A DNA stretch of 64,000 nt from Fibrella arboris. GTDB lineage: Bacteria; Bacteroidota; Bacteroidia; Cytophagales; Spirosomataceae. The position numbers and the translations under genes are program-made. A model generated the notes under the pieces. The model had not been told where the DNA came from and searched no databases. It was given only the letters and a program-made list of their open reading frames with translations. Where the stretch lies: the NCBI RefSeq assembly GCF_041321095.1, contig NZ_JBGGWE010000013.1, positions 62,001 through 126,000 of the forward strand, read 5' to 3'. Shown piece by piece: positions 46,036-54,522 of the stretch (position 1 is the first letter of the stretch; the number at the start of each line of letters is the position of its first letter).

Positions 46036-46207
46036 TCGTTGTCGCTTGCCTGTGGCGAGTGACCCTTAACCATAGGGCCTCCGGCCCGGTCGCAGCTAGT
46101 GAAACAGTTAGTAGGCCATGAATAGTAACCGTTAACCAACGGGCCAGAGCGGTGCGCCGTTGCGACCCTACTGATAAGGGTCACTCGCCACAGGCAAGCG
46201 ACAACGA
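46036..46207. repeat. Palindromic element, 33-bp perfect arm ends (copy 2 of 2)
   Basis: Arms 46036-46068 and 46175-46207 are exact complements; the inner part pairs only partly. The outer sequence and loop words match the element at 38155. It lies between the first GH2 gene and the GH141-like gene. Confidence 0.85.
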
Positions 46208-46234
46208 AGTTCACAACCACCAACAAACCCAACC

Positions 46235-48745
46235 ATGAACCGAACGCTGATCACCCTATTTTTTTCCCTCCTAAGCACGGTCACCTTCGCGCAGCAGGCT
46301 CAGCTCTGGGTGGCGGTTGATGGGTCGGATGCGAATGCGGGGACGAAAGAAAAGCCCCTGGCCAGTCTACAGATGGCCCTTCGAAAGGTGCGTGAACTTC
46401 GCCGGCTGGCCGACCCGAGCATAGCCGGTGGGGCGCATATTTATCTGCGCAATGGGTTGTACCGGCTAAGCGAGCCTGTATTTATCCGGCCCGAAGATGC
46501 AGGTACGTTGGCCAGCCCGACGGTGATTGAAGCGGCTCCCAACGAGCAGCCCGTTTTGAGCGGCGGCGTGGCAGTGACTGGCTGGCAAAAGGTAAAAGGA
46601 ACGGTTGCTGGTTTACCCAACGAAGCCATTGGCAAGGTCTGGGTGGCCGATGCACCGATGGTGGGTGACCGATTGCTTGAGTTTCGGCAGTTGTGGGTCA
46701 ATGGCGAAAAAACAACACGCGCCAAAGACACGCCGTATCCGCTGATGAACCGCATTTTATCCTGGAACAAACAGGAACAGACCTGCTGGATTCCCGCGCC
46801 GAAACTCGGCGATCTATCGAAAGCGACGGGCCTGGAAATGCTGATTCATCAGTGGTGGGCGGTGGCCAACCTCCGCGTGAAACGAATTGACGTTCAGGGC
46901 GACAGTGCCAAATTATCCTTTCATCAGCCCGAAAGTCGTATCCAGTCCGAGCACCCCTGGCCCGCTCCGTGGATCTCGAAAGAAACGGGTAACTCGGCCT
47001 TCTACCTGTCCAACGCCATTCAGTTTCTGAACCAGCCCGGCGAGTGGTTTCTGGATAAGAAGGCGCAGAAACTTTACTACATTCCCCGCCCCGGCGAAAA
47101 CCTCACCACGGCCCAAGTGATCGTACCCGCGCTCGAAACGCTGGTTCAGATCACCGGCACGATCGACCACCCGGTCTCGAATGTGCAGTTTAAGGGCATC
47201 TCGTTTCAGCATACAGGCTGGGTACGTCCCTCACAGCAGGGGCACGTACCGCATCAGGTAGGGCTGTACATGCTGGATACCTACAAGTTGAAAATACCAG
47301 GTACGTCCGATAAAAAGACGCTGGAGAATCAGGCGTGGGTGGGCCGTCCATCAGCGGCGGTCGAGGTAGCGTTTGCCAACCATACCGGTTTTGCCAATTG
47401 CCGGTTTGAGCACCTGGCGGCTACCGGGCTGGATTATCACCGGGGCGTTCACGACAACCAGATTCAGGGGAACGTATTCAGCGACATTGGCGGTACGGGC
47501 ATTCAGGCGGGCGTTTTTTCCGACGAGGCCAGTGAGATTCACCTGCCCTACAACCCTGCCGACGAGCGGGATGTGTGCAGCAACCTGCTCATTCGCAACA
47601 ACCTGATTACCAACGTCACCAATGAAGATTGGGGCTGCGTGGGCATCGGCGCTGGGTACGTTCGGGAAATCACGATCGAGCATAACGACATCAGCAACGT
47701 ATCGTACACCGGCATCAGCCTGGGCTGGGGCTGGACACCGACGATCAATGTGATGCGCAACAACCGGGTGGTGGCGAACCGAATTCATCACTTCGCGAAG
47801 CATCTGTATGATGCCGCTGCCATTTATACACTATCAGCCCAACCGGGCTCGGTCATCGCCGGGAACGTGATCGACAGTGTGTACAACGCGCCCTACGCCC
47901 ACTTGCCGGCCCACTGGTTTTACCTGTATACCGACGAAGGCTCCTCATTTTTCACGGTCCGCGACAACTGGACACCCTCAGAGAAATACCTGCAAAACGC
48001 GAACGGTCCCAACAACGTCTGGACGAACAACGGCCCGCAGGTTGCTGATAGCCTGAAAACAAAAGCCGGACTTGAGCCGCCGTACCGCCATCTACTACGC
48101 GACCAAACAGCGGCTGACCCGGCCTGGCGCATTAACAAAGAAAATCCGGTGATTGTGGAGTTGGTGACGAAACCGGGTCAGCCGCTGAATAGGCAGCAAA
48201 TGAAGGCCGTGCTGGCCAAAAGCAAAGTCAGTGAGGCAGCGCTCTACCACTGGGACAATCATTACGTCATTTTCGATAAGGTACAGGACGTGTTCGTGCT
48301 GAGCGAACGACTGAAAACCGCGTTTCCAACGGCGCAGGTAAAAACGTACTATGATCTCTTCTACGAGTTCAACCGCTCCCGATGCAGCACCGGGCCGGTC
48401 GCTAGCGAATGGGAACACACGATCCTGACCGCGAATCTGGTGGCTGATCCAAGACTCCAGAACGAGTACCTGGCTTACCACGCCACGCAGTTCGAGAAGT
48501 GGCCGGAACTGTCGAAGGGCTTTTGCAACGCCGATTTTCAGCAGTTGCTTTTGTACCGGAACGGCAGGCAATTAATGCTGGTCATCAGTATTCCCAAGGG
48601 TGAGAGTCTGGATAAACTCAACCCAAAAACCACCGAAAACAACCCGCGCGTCGATGACTGGAACGCCCTCATGAAGAAATACCAGGAAGGCATCCCTGGG
48701 GCGAAACCGGGGGAGGTTTGGGTCAACTTGAAGGCAGTCAACTAA
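46235..48745 (+). CDS. GH141-like beta-helix hydrolase fused to an L-rhamnose-mutarotase-like domain
   Basis: The 836-residue exported protein has a right-handed beta-helix part (about 20-630): LWVAVDGSDANAGTKEKPLA, GGAHIYLRNGLYRLSEPVFI, LDYHRGVHDNQIQGNVFSDI, ITNVTNEDWGCVGIGAGYVR, IEHNDISNVSYTGISLGWGW. This layout is that of GH141 enzymes (fucosidase/xylanase). The C-terminal 190 residues resemble L-rhamnose mutarotases: FEFNRSRC-type start, then LQNEYLAYHATQFEKWPELS and KGFCNADFQQLLLYRNGRQL. A secreted mutarotase attached to a glycosidase is unusual. GH141 identity is inferred from the helix and locus. Confidence 0.8.
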   Translation: MNRTLITLFFSLLSTVTFAQQAQLWVAVDGSDANAGTKEKPLASLQMALRKVRELRRLADPSIAGGAHIYLRNGLYRLSEPVFIRPEDAGTLASPTVIEAAPNEQPVLSGGVAVTGWQKVKGTVAGLPNEAIGKVWVADAPMVGDRLLEFRQLWVNGEKTTRAKDTPYPLMNRILSWNKQEQTCWIPAPKLGDLSKATGLEMLIHQWWAVANLRVKRIDVQGDSAKLSFHQPESRIQSEHPWPAPWISKETGNSAFYLSNAIQFLNQPGEWFLDKKAQKLYYIPRPGENLTTAQVIVPALETLVQITGTIDHPVSNVQFKGISFQHTGWVRPSQQGHVPHQVGLYMLDTYKLKIPGTSDKKTLENQAWVGRPSAAVEVAFANHTGFANCRFEHLAATGLDYHRGVHDNQIQGNVFSDIGGTGIQAGVFSDEASEIHLPYNPADERDVCSNLLIRNNLITNVTNEDWGCVGIGAGYVREITIEHNDISNVSYTGISLGWGWTPTINVMRNNRVVANRIHHFAKHLYDAAAIYTLSAQPGSVIAGNVIDSVYNAPYAHLPAHWFYLYTDEGSSFFTVRDNWTPSEKYLQNANGPNNVWTNNGPQVADSLKTKAGLEPPYRHLLRDQTAADPAWRINKENPVIVELVTKPGQPLNRQQMKAVLAKSKVSEAALYHWDNHYVIFDKVQDVFVLSERLKTAFPTAQVKTYYDLFYEFNRSRCSTGPVASEWEHTILTANLVADPRLQNEYLAYHATQFEKWPELSKGFCNADFQQLLLYRNGRQLMLVISIPKGESLDKLNPKTTENNPRVDDWNALMKKYQEGIPGAKPGEVWVNLKAVN

Positions 48746-48748
48746 CCA

Positions 48749-48798
48749 TTTTGGATTGGGGATCCGACCGCATCGGCGGACCGATCCCCAATCCAAAA
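48749..48798. terminator. 16-bp hairpin after the GH141-like gene
   Basis: Arms 48749-48764 (TTTTGGATTGGGGATC) and 48783-48798 are exact complements, 4 bp after the stop codon at 48745. The A/T ends give a U-tract in either direction. The next ATG follows at 48811, so it may attenuate transcription into the downstream genes. Confidence 0.75.
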
Positions 48799-48810
48799 AC
48801 CACTTATCAT

Positions 48811-49872
48811 ATGTTACGATTAGGCATTTTAGGCTTGGGTGAAGGGCGCAGCACCATGTCGGCGGCGTTAGCAAGCCCGAATTATGAACTGGTCCGTATT
48901 TGTGATCAGAAGATTGAACTCTGCCAGCAACGGGCCAAGGAGTTCGATTTTCACCAGTTCACGACTAATTACCAGGATTTGCTTGATGATCCGACTATCG
49001 ACGTCATTGCGATTTATACGCCCGACAAATTCCACGCCGAGCATACAAAACAGGCTCTGCTGCACGGTAAGCACGTGGTTTGCACGAAGCCCTTTATCGA
49101 TGATCTGTCGAAAGCCAAAGAGCTGATCGATATCAGTGAGCAAACGGGCAAAAAGGTATTCGTGGGCCAGAGTTCGCGCTTTTTCGAGCCGATGAAAAAA
49201 CAACGCGCCGACTTCGAGAAAGGACTAATCGGCGAACTGATTACGATTGAAGGCTATTACCATGCCGACCATCGCTGGTTTCTCGACAAAGTCTGGTCGC
49301 TCGAAAACTCGTTCAAATGGCTGTATGGCGGACTGAGTCACCCCGTCGATTTCATTCGCTGGTACCTGCCCAACATCGAAGAAGTGATGGGCTACGGCAT
49401 GCTCAGCGCCAACGGCCGGAAGGGTGGCCTCAAAAACGCCGACACCATGCACTTCATTTTCAAGGCTACCGATGGTCGCATCGCCCGGGTGAGTGGCGCG
49501 TATACCGGTCCGGTACAGCCCGTAACGCGCGACTCGGAGATGAGCTGCATCCTGCGCGGCACAGAAGGGTGCAGCCAGGCCGACTACATGGATTTGCGGT
49601 ATGCCGTGACCACCAACACCGGAGAGGAGATCGTACAGACGTGGGAGCATAAGCTGAAGCATTATTTCCGGTTTGAAGGGAAAAGTCACCATGCCGGCGA
49701 GTACCAGAATTACCTCGACTACTTTGCCACCTGCCTCGAATCGGGCCAGACGGCTTACCCGGATATTCGGGAAGGAATCGGCACTGTGGCCCTGCTTCAA
49801 TCGATGGATAAATCATTACAAACCGGCCAGCCGGTGAAGATTCAGGATGTGCTGCGCGAGCATGGCCTGTAG
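48811..49872 (+). CDS. Gfo/Idh/MocA family oxidoreductase
   Basis: From the ATG at 48811 the protein has 353 residues, no signal, and starts MLRLGILGLGEGRSTMSAAL, a Rossmann NAD(P)-binding fold. CTKPFIDDLSKAKELIDISE carries the conserved KP motif with the catalytic-type Lys, and KWLYGGLSHPVDFIRWYLP is the C-terminal domain motif with His-Pro. It is predicted cytoplasmic and to oxidise or reduce a sugar released by the pectin hydrolases. It is followed 14 bp later by the symporter gene, suggesting a transport-and-oxidation pair. The frame is open back to 48718, inside the preceding gene, so the internal ATG is correct. Confidence 0.88.
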   Translation: MLRLGILGLGEGRSTMSAALASPNYELVRICDQKIELCQQRAKEFDFHQFTTNYQDLLDDPTIDVIAIYTPDKFHAEHTKQALLHGKHVVCTKPFIDDLSKAKELIDISEQTGKKVFVGQSSRFFEPMKKQRADFEKGLIGELITIEGYYHADHRWFLDKVWSLENSFKWLYGGLSHPVDFIRWYLPNIEEVMGYGMLSANGRKGGLKNADTMHFIFKATDGRIARVSGAYTGPVQPVTRDSEMSCILRGTEGCSQADYMDLRYAVTTNTGEEIVQTWEHKLKHYFRFEGKSHHAGEYQNYLDYFATCLESGQTAYPDIREGIGTVALLQSMDKSLQTGQPVKIQDVLREHGL

Positions 49873-49886
49873 CCCTAATCCCCACC

Positions 49887-51464
49887 ATGACCAACATCAC
49901 CGACCGCCTAACCGCCCTTGATTATTTTATCGTTCTGGCTTACCTGAGCACACTGGCCATAATCGGGTATCGAGCCAGTGTGCCGAAGAAAGGCGCACCA
50001 GACGAAACGCTGTTTCTGGCGAATAAATCGTTGGGGTGGTCGAGTATTGGTTTCAATATGTGGGGCACCAACGTGGGGCCGTCCATGCTGCTGGCCTTTG
50101 CCAGTATTGGGTATAGCACCGGAATTGTCGCCATCAATTTCGACTGGTACGCGTTTGTTTTCCTGTTCCTGCTCGCCATCGTTTTCGCACCTAAGTACCT
50201 GGCTGCCAACGTATCGACCATGCCTGAGTTCATGGGGCAGCGCTACGGCGAATCCACGCAAACGATTCTGGCCTGGTATGCGCTGATCAAGATCCTGATT
50301 TCGTGGCTGTCGCTTGGCCTCTTTGCCGGTGGGTTTCTGGTACGTCAGATTCTCGGTTTTCCCATGTGGCAGTCGGTCATTGTGCTGGTCCTGTTTGCCG
50401 GGCTGTTCGCCTACACGGGTGGCCTGAAAGCCATTGCCCGCGTAAACGTATTCCAGATGATTTTGCTCATTGGTGTCTCGCTCACGCTGACCATTTTAGG
50501 CATTAATAAAGTGGGGGGACTCGCCGCTGTTTTCCAGAAAGCCCCGGCCGATTACTGGCGTTTAATTCACCCGGCCAGCGACACAAAATACCCCTGGCCC
50601 GCCATTCTGCTGGGTTATCCGGTGGCGGCGGTGGCCTTCTTCTGCACCGACCAGGCCATGGTTCAATCGGTGCTGGGTGCGCGAAACCTGGAGGAGGGGC
50701 AGCTTGGCGTTAGCTTCATTGGCTGGCTCAAAATCCTGTCGCTTCCCCTGTTTATTCTACCGGGAATCCTCTGCTTCATTCTGTACCCCAACCTGAAAGA
50801 CCCCGCCGAAGCGTACATGACAATGGTAACGAACCTGTTTCCGCCGGGCATGAACGGACTGGTGATTGTGGTGTTAATCGCGGTCCTGGTCGGCACTATT
50901 GGCTCGTCGCTCAATTCGCTGAGTACGGTGTTTACGATGGATGTGTATGCCCGACAGATCAACCCGAACGCCACCAACCAGGAACTGATCAGAATGGGTC
51001 GGATTACCGTCGTGGTGGGCTGCCTGTTCGCCGTACTCATGGCGCTGGCCATCGACAGCATCAAGGGGCTGAACCTGTTCGATGTATTCCAGTCGGTGCT
51101 TGGGTTCATTGCCCCGCCCCTCTCAGTTGTTTTTCTGCTGACCGTGTTCTGGAAACGTACCAGCCGCAGTGCCGTGAATACCGTATTATCGGCGGGTTCA
51201 GCGTTTAGTCTGGGCGTAGGCATCCTGTATTTATGGGTGTTTCCACCCGATAGATATCCCTTCTGGCCGCACTATCTGCTGTTGTCTTTCGCCATTTTCT
51301 CGGTGCTGTTAGTCATGGCGGTTCTTATCTCACTGCTTGATCGACATCCGTCTATCTACGTACCTGTCACGAACGTATCCATCATCAAACCCACCCGCCG
51401 CGTCTGGATCGCCTGGATTTCGCTCATCATCGTTATGGTAGGTTTGTATTTGGCTTTGCATTGA
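49887..51464 (+). CDS. Sodium:solute symporter (SSS family)
   Basis: The 525-residue inner membrane protein has about 13-14 hydrophobic segments. ALDYFIVLAYLSTLAIIGYR, WSSIGFNMWGTNVGPSMLLA (Na+ site region), FAYTGGLKAIARVNVFQMIL and IGSSLNSLSTVFTMDVYARQ fit the SSS family of Na+/sugar importers. The substrate is likely a sugar or sugar acid from pectin breakdown, given the Gfo/Idh gene just upstream. It ends before a 27-bp perfect palindrome. Confidence 0.92.
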   Translation: MTNITDRLTALDYFIVLAYLSTLAIIGYRASVPKKGAPDETLFLANKSLGWSSIGFNMWGTNVGPSMLLAFASIGYSTGIVAINFDWYAFVFLFLLAIVFAPKYLAANVSTMPEFMGQRYGESTQTILAWYALIKILISWLSLGLFAGGFLVRQILGFPMWQSVIVLVLFAGLFAYTGGLKAIARVNVFQMILLIGVSLTLTILGINKVGGLAAVFQKAPADYWRLIHPASDTKYPWPAILLGYPVAAVAFFCTDQAMVQSVLGARNLEEGQLGVSFIGWLKILSLPLFILPGILCFILYPNLKDPAEAYMTMVTNLFPPGMNGLVIVVLIAVLVGTIGSSLNSLSTVFTMDVYARQINPNATNQELIRMGRITVVVGCLFAVLMALAIDSIKGLNLFDVFQSVLGFIAPPLSVVFLLTVFWKRTSRSAVNTVLSAGSAFSLGVGILYLWVFPPDRYPFWPHYLLLSFAIFSVLLVMAVLISLLDRHPSIYVPVTNVSIIKPTRRVWIAWISLIIVMVGLYLALH

Positions 51465-51468
51465 TCAC

Positions 51469-51536
51469 GTAGCACCGAAGCTCCAGCTTCGGTAGTGTAG
51501 CTAGTTCAACTACCGAAGCTGGAGCTTCGGTGCTAC
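51469..51536. terminator. 27-bp perfect palindrome after the symporter
   Basis: Arms 51469-51495 and 51510-51536 are exact complements around a 14-base loop. Each arm is itself nearly palindromic (ACCGAAGCT/AGCTTCGGT), so several folds are possible. It is 4 bp after the stop codon and 8 bp before the GH95 start. Confidence 0.8.
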
Positions 51537-51543
51537 ATGATCC

Positions 51544-54402
51544 ATGAAACCAGTCATCATACTAATAGCCTGTCTTTTAACCACGTCAACAATCCAGGCT
51601 CAGCCACCAGTCAACCACTCACTAATGCTGTGGTACAGGCAACCGGCTAAACAATGGGTGGAGGCGTTGCCGATTGGTAACGGCCGGTTGGGCGGCATGG
51701 TGTTCGGGGGCGTTGAGAATGACCATATTCAGTTCAACGAAGCAACGCTCTGGACGGGCGAACCACGCGAATACCAACGCGAAGGGGCCGCGCAGTACCT
51801 GCCCAACATTCGACGGTTGCTGGCCGAAGGGAAACAGGCAGAGGCCGAAGTCCTGGCACAGGCGAACTTTATGGGTCGGCAAACAAACGAGGCGAATTAT
51901 GTGCCACAAAAAGAAGCCTGGTTTGCTAAGGTCCGTAAGCTAGCCGATGCAACCGTCAGCCCGGCGGCGGTCGCGTTTGAGGAACGTACCTGGAAAACGA
52001 TGGCCGTACCAACTGCCGACGGATGGGAACGAACAGGGCTGGAAGGGCTTGACGGGGCCGTTTGGTTCCGCACGTCGTTCGACCTCCCGCAAGCCTGGGC
52101 CGGGAAAGACGTGGTGCTTGACCTGGGGCGTATCCGCGATCAGGATTTCACGTACCTGAACGGCAAACTGGTGGGTACATCGGAAGGCATTGCCAAAAAT
52201 CGGCGCTACACCATCCCGGCGGCTCACCTCCGCGTTGGCACGAATCAGGTCGCCATTCAGGTCATCAACCTGTTCGACAAAGGTGGTTTTATTGGCGTCA
52301 AAACAAATCAACCCACGTTTGTCGTCTACCCCGACGGGCAGAAACCGGCAGATGGTGTTCCGTTGAAACAGCCGTTCCGCTACTGGATCCAGGACGATGA
52401 TCCGCCGGCTTCGCCTCGTTACCAGGCTGATTACCAACCCTTCGGTGATCTATGGCTCCGGTTTAACGGGCAAGGCCAGGCTACGAATTACCGGCGTGAA
52501 CTGGCTATATCAACGGCCATTTCCCGCGTAACGTACCTGGCCAGCGGCGTACACTTTACGCGCGAATACCTCGCCAGTGCCCCCGGCCAGGCAATCGCCA
52601 TTCACCTGACTGCCGACAAACCGGGCAAGATCACCTTTGACGCCACACTGGATAGTCCACATAAAGCCTATAGTGTCCGAAAAGTGGATAAGCAGACGAT
52701 TGCGCTCTCTGTTCAGGTACGAAATGGTGCGTTGCGGGGAGAAAGTATGCTGCATATTCAAACGCAAAAAGGTCAGATAACCGTGTCGGGTGATAAACTA
52801 GTCATCTCAGGTGCCGACGAAGCTACCCTATATCTGACAGCGGGCACCAACTTCAAAAGCTATAAAGACGTATCCGGCGACCCGGCCGTGCTGAGTCAGC
52901 GGCCGTTACAGATGCTACGTACCCAGCGATTCGACGCTAGTAGGGCCGCCCACATAAGAGAGTATCAAGCGTATTTCAATACGCTCTCGCTCGACTTGGG
53001 GCATTCGGCCAGCGAACAACTGCCCACCGATGTGCGATTACAGCAATTCGAGAAAGCGGCGGACCCATCGCTGCTTTCGCTTTACCTGCAATACGGGCGG
53101 TACCTGCTACTTTCCGCTTCACGGCCGGGCCGCAACGGCGTACTGGCACAGCCTGCCAATTTACAGGGTATCTGGAACGACCTGCTCACACCACCCTGGG
53201 GCAGCAAATACACCACGAATATTAATCTGGAAATGAATTACTGGCCGGCCGAAATGCTGAACCTGTCCGCCTGCCATGAGCCTATGTTTCAGGCGATTGA
53301 GGAAATAGCTGAGTCGGGACGCAAAACGGCCAAAGCGCATTATAATGCCCGTGGCTGGGTGCTGCATCACAACACCGATCTGTGGCACGGCACAGCCCCG
53401 ATCAACGCCTCGAATCACGGCATCTGGGTAGGCGGCGGCGCGTGGGTAGCACATCACCTCTGGGATCATTACCGCTACACGCAGGATCAGGCTTTTCTGA
53501 AAAATAGGGCTTATCCGATCATGAAAGAGGCCGCCCGCTTTTTCGTGGATTTTCTGGTGAAAGATCCAAAAACGGGCTGGCTCATCAGCACACCGTCCAA
53601 CTCGCCCGAACATGGTGGGCTGGTGGCCGGGCCGACCATGGATCATCAGCTCATTCGCGATCTGTTTAAGAATTGTATCGCCGCCAGTGAAACGCTTGGT
53701 ACCGATGCTGCCCTCCGCGATACGCTCCAAACGATGTACCCGCAGATTGCCCCGAACCAGATCGGCAAACATGGTCAGTTGCAGGAATGGCTACCGGATA
53801 GCGACGATCCTAAAGACACGCACCGGCACGTGTCGCACCTCTGGGGCGTTCACCCCGGCACCGACATCACCTGGGACGACACGCCCGATTTAATGAAAGC
53901 CGCCCGCCAGTCGCTGCTGGAACGGGGCGACGAAGGAACGGGCTGGAGTCTGGCCTGGAAAATCAATTTCTGGGCCAGATTTCGGGATGGCGATCATGCG
54001 TATACCATGCTCAAACTCCTGTTCCGGCCCGCCATTTCGCCGGAAGGTCTTACGGGTGGTGGCTCCTACCCCAACCTCTTCGATGCTCATCCCCCCTTTC
54101 AGATCGACGGCAATTTTGGCGGGGCCAGCGGCATTGCCGAAATGCTGTTACAAAGTCAGGGGAAAACCATCGATCTGCTCCCGGCGCTACCTGCCGCCCT
54201 GCCAACGGGACACATCAATGGCCTCTGTGCCGCAGGCGGTTTTGTCCTGAACATCCGCTGGCAAAATGGCAAGTTGGCGGGTGTTGATGTTACCTCTAAA
54301 GCGGGGCAGCCCTGTACGCTTCGCTATGGCGGAAAGCAGGTACGTATTACTACTGCAGCAGGGAATACGTACCGGTTTGACGGAGAGTTGCAGGTGTTGT
54401 AA
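51544..54402 (+). CDS. GH95 alpha-L-fucosidase/alpha-L-galactosidase with an inserted jelly-roll domain
   Basis: The 952-residue exported protein starts as GH95 (LMLWYRQPAKQWVEALPIGN, GRLGGMVFGGVENDHIQFNE, ATLWTGEPREYQREGA). About residues 125-265 hold an extra beta-sandwich (WKTMAVPTADGWERTGLEGL to NQVAIQVINLFDKGGF) that interrupts the usual N-domain. The catalytic (alpha/alpha)6 barrel has SPSNSPEHGG-type sequence (STPSNSPEHGGLVAG), QLQEWLPDSDDPKDTHRHVS and GLTGGGSYPNLFDAHPPFQI. GH95 includes enzymes for L-galactose in rhamnogalacturonan-II. Its function here is inferred. Confidence 0.9.
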   Translation: MKPVIILIACLLTTSTIQAQPPVNHSLMLWYRQPAKQWVEALPIGNGRLGGMVFGGVENDHIQFNEATLWTGEPREYQREGAAQYLPNIRRLLAEGKQAEAEVLAQANFMGRQTNEANYVPQKEAWFAKVRKLADATVSPAAVAFEERTWKTMAVPTADGWERTGLEGLDGAVWFRTSFDLPQAWAGKDVVLDLGRIRDQDFTYLNGKLVGTSEGIAKNRRYTIPAAHLRVGTNQVAIQVINLFDKGGFIGVKTNQPTFVVYPDGQKPADGVPLKQPFRYWIQDDDPPASPRYQADYQPFGDLWLRFNGQGQATNYRRELAISTAISRVTYLASGVHFTREYLASAPGQAIAIHLTADKPGKITFDATLDSPHKAYSVRKVDKQTIALSVQVRNGALRGESMLHIQTQKGQITVSGDKLVISGADEATLYLTAGTNFKSYKDVSGDPAVLSQRPLQMLRTQRFDASRAAHIREYQAYFNTLSLDLGHSASEQLPTDVRLQQFEKAADPSLLSLYLQYGRYLLLSASRPGRNGVLAQPANLQGIWNDLLTPPWGSKYTTNINLEMNYWPAEMLNLSACHEPMFQAIEEIAESGRKTAKAHYNARGWVLHHNTDLWHGTAPINASNHGIWVGGGAWVAHHLWDHYRYTQDQAFLKNRAYPIMKEAARFFVDFLVKDPKTGWLISTPSNSPEHGGLVAGPTMDHQLIRDLFKNCIAASETLGTDAALRDTLQTMYPQIAPNQIGKHGQLQEWLPDSDDPKDTHRHVSHLWGVHPGTDITWDDTPDLMKAARQSLLERGDEGTGWSLAWKINFWARFRDGDHAYTMLKLLFRPAISPEGLTGGGSYPNLFDAHPPFQIDGNFGGASGIAEMLLQSQGKTIDLLPALPAALPTGHINGLCAAGGFVLNIRWQNGKLAGVDVTSKAGQPCTLRYGGKQVRITTAAGNTYRFDGELQVL

Positions 54403-54445
54403 TAGCGAATTCTCACAAACTATTTCGCTAACGTACCTGCGACGA

Positions 54446-54494
54446 TTTTGTCATCCCGACGTGAGGAGCGGTCCGCCGTTGCGGGATGACAAAA
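54446..54494 (+). terminator. Hairpin between GH95 and the second GH2
   Basis: Arms 54446-54458 (TTTTGTCATCCCG) and 54482-54494 are exact complements; the loop is GTGAGGAGCGGTCCGCC-like. It is a short distance past the stop at 54402 and may be bidirectional because of its A/T ends. Confidence 0.7.
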
Positions 54495-54522
54495 AACAAC
54501 AATCAATCTGCCACAAGCCAAC

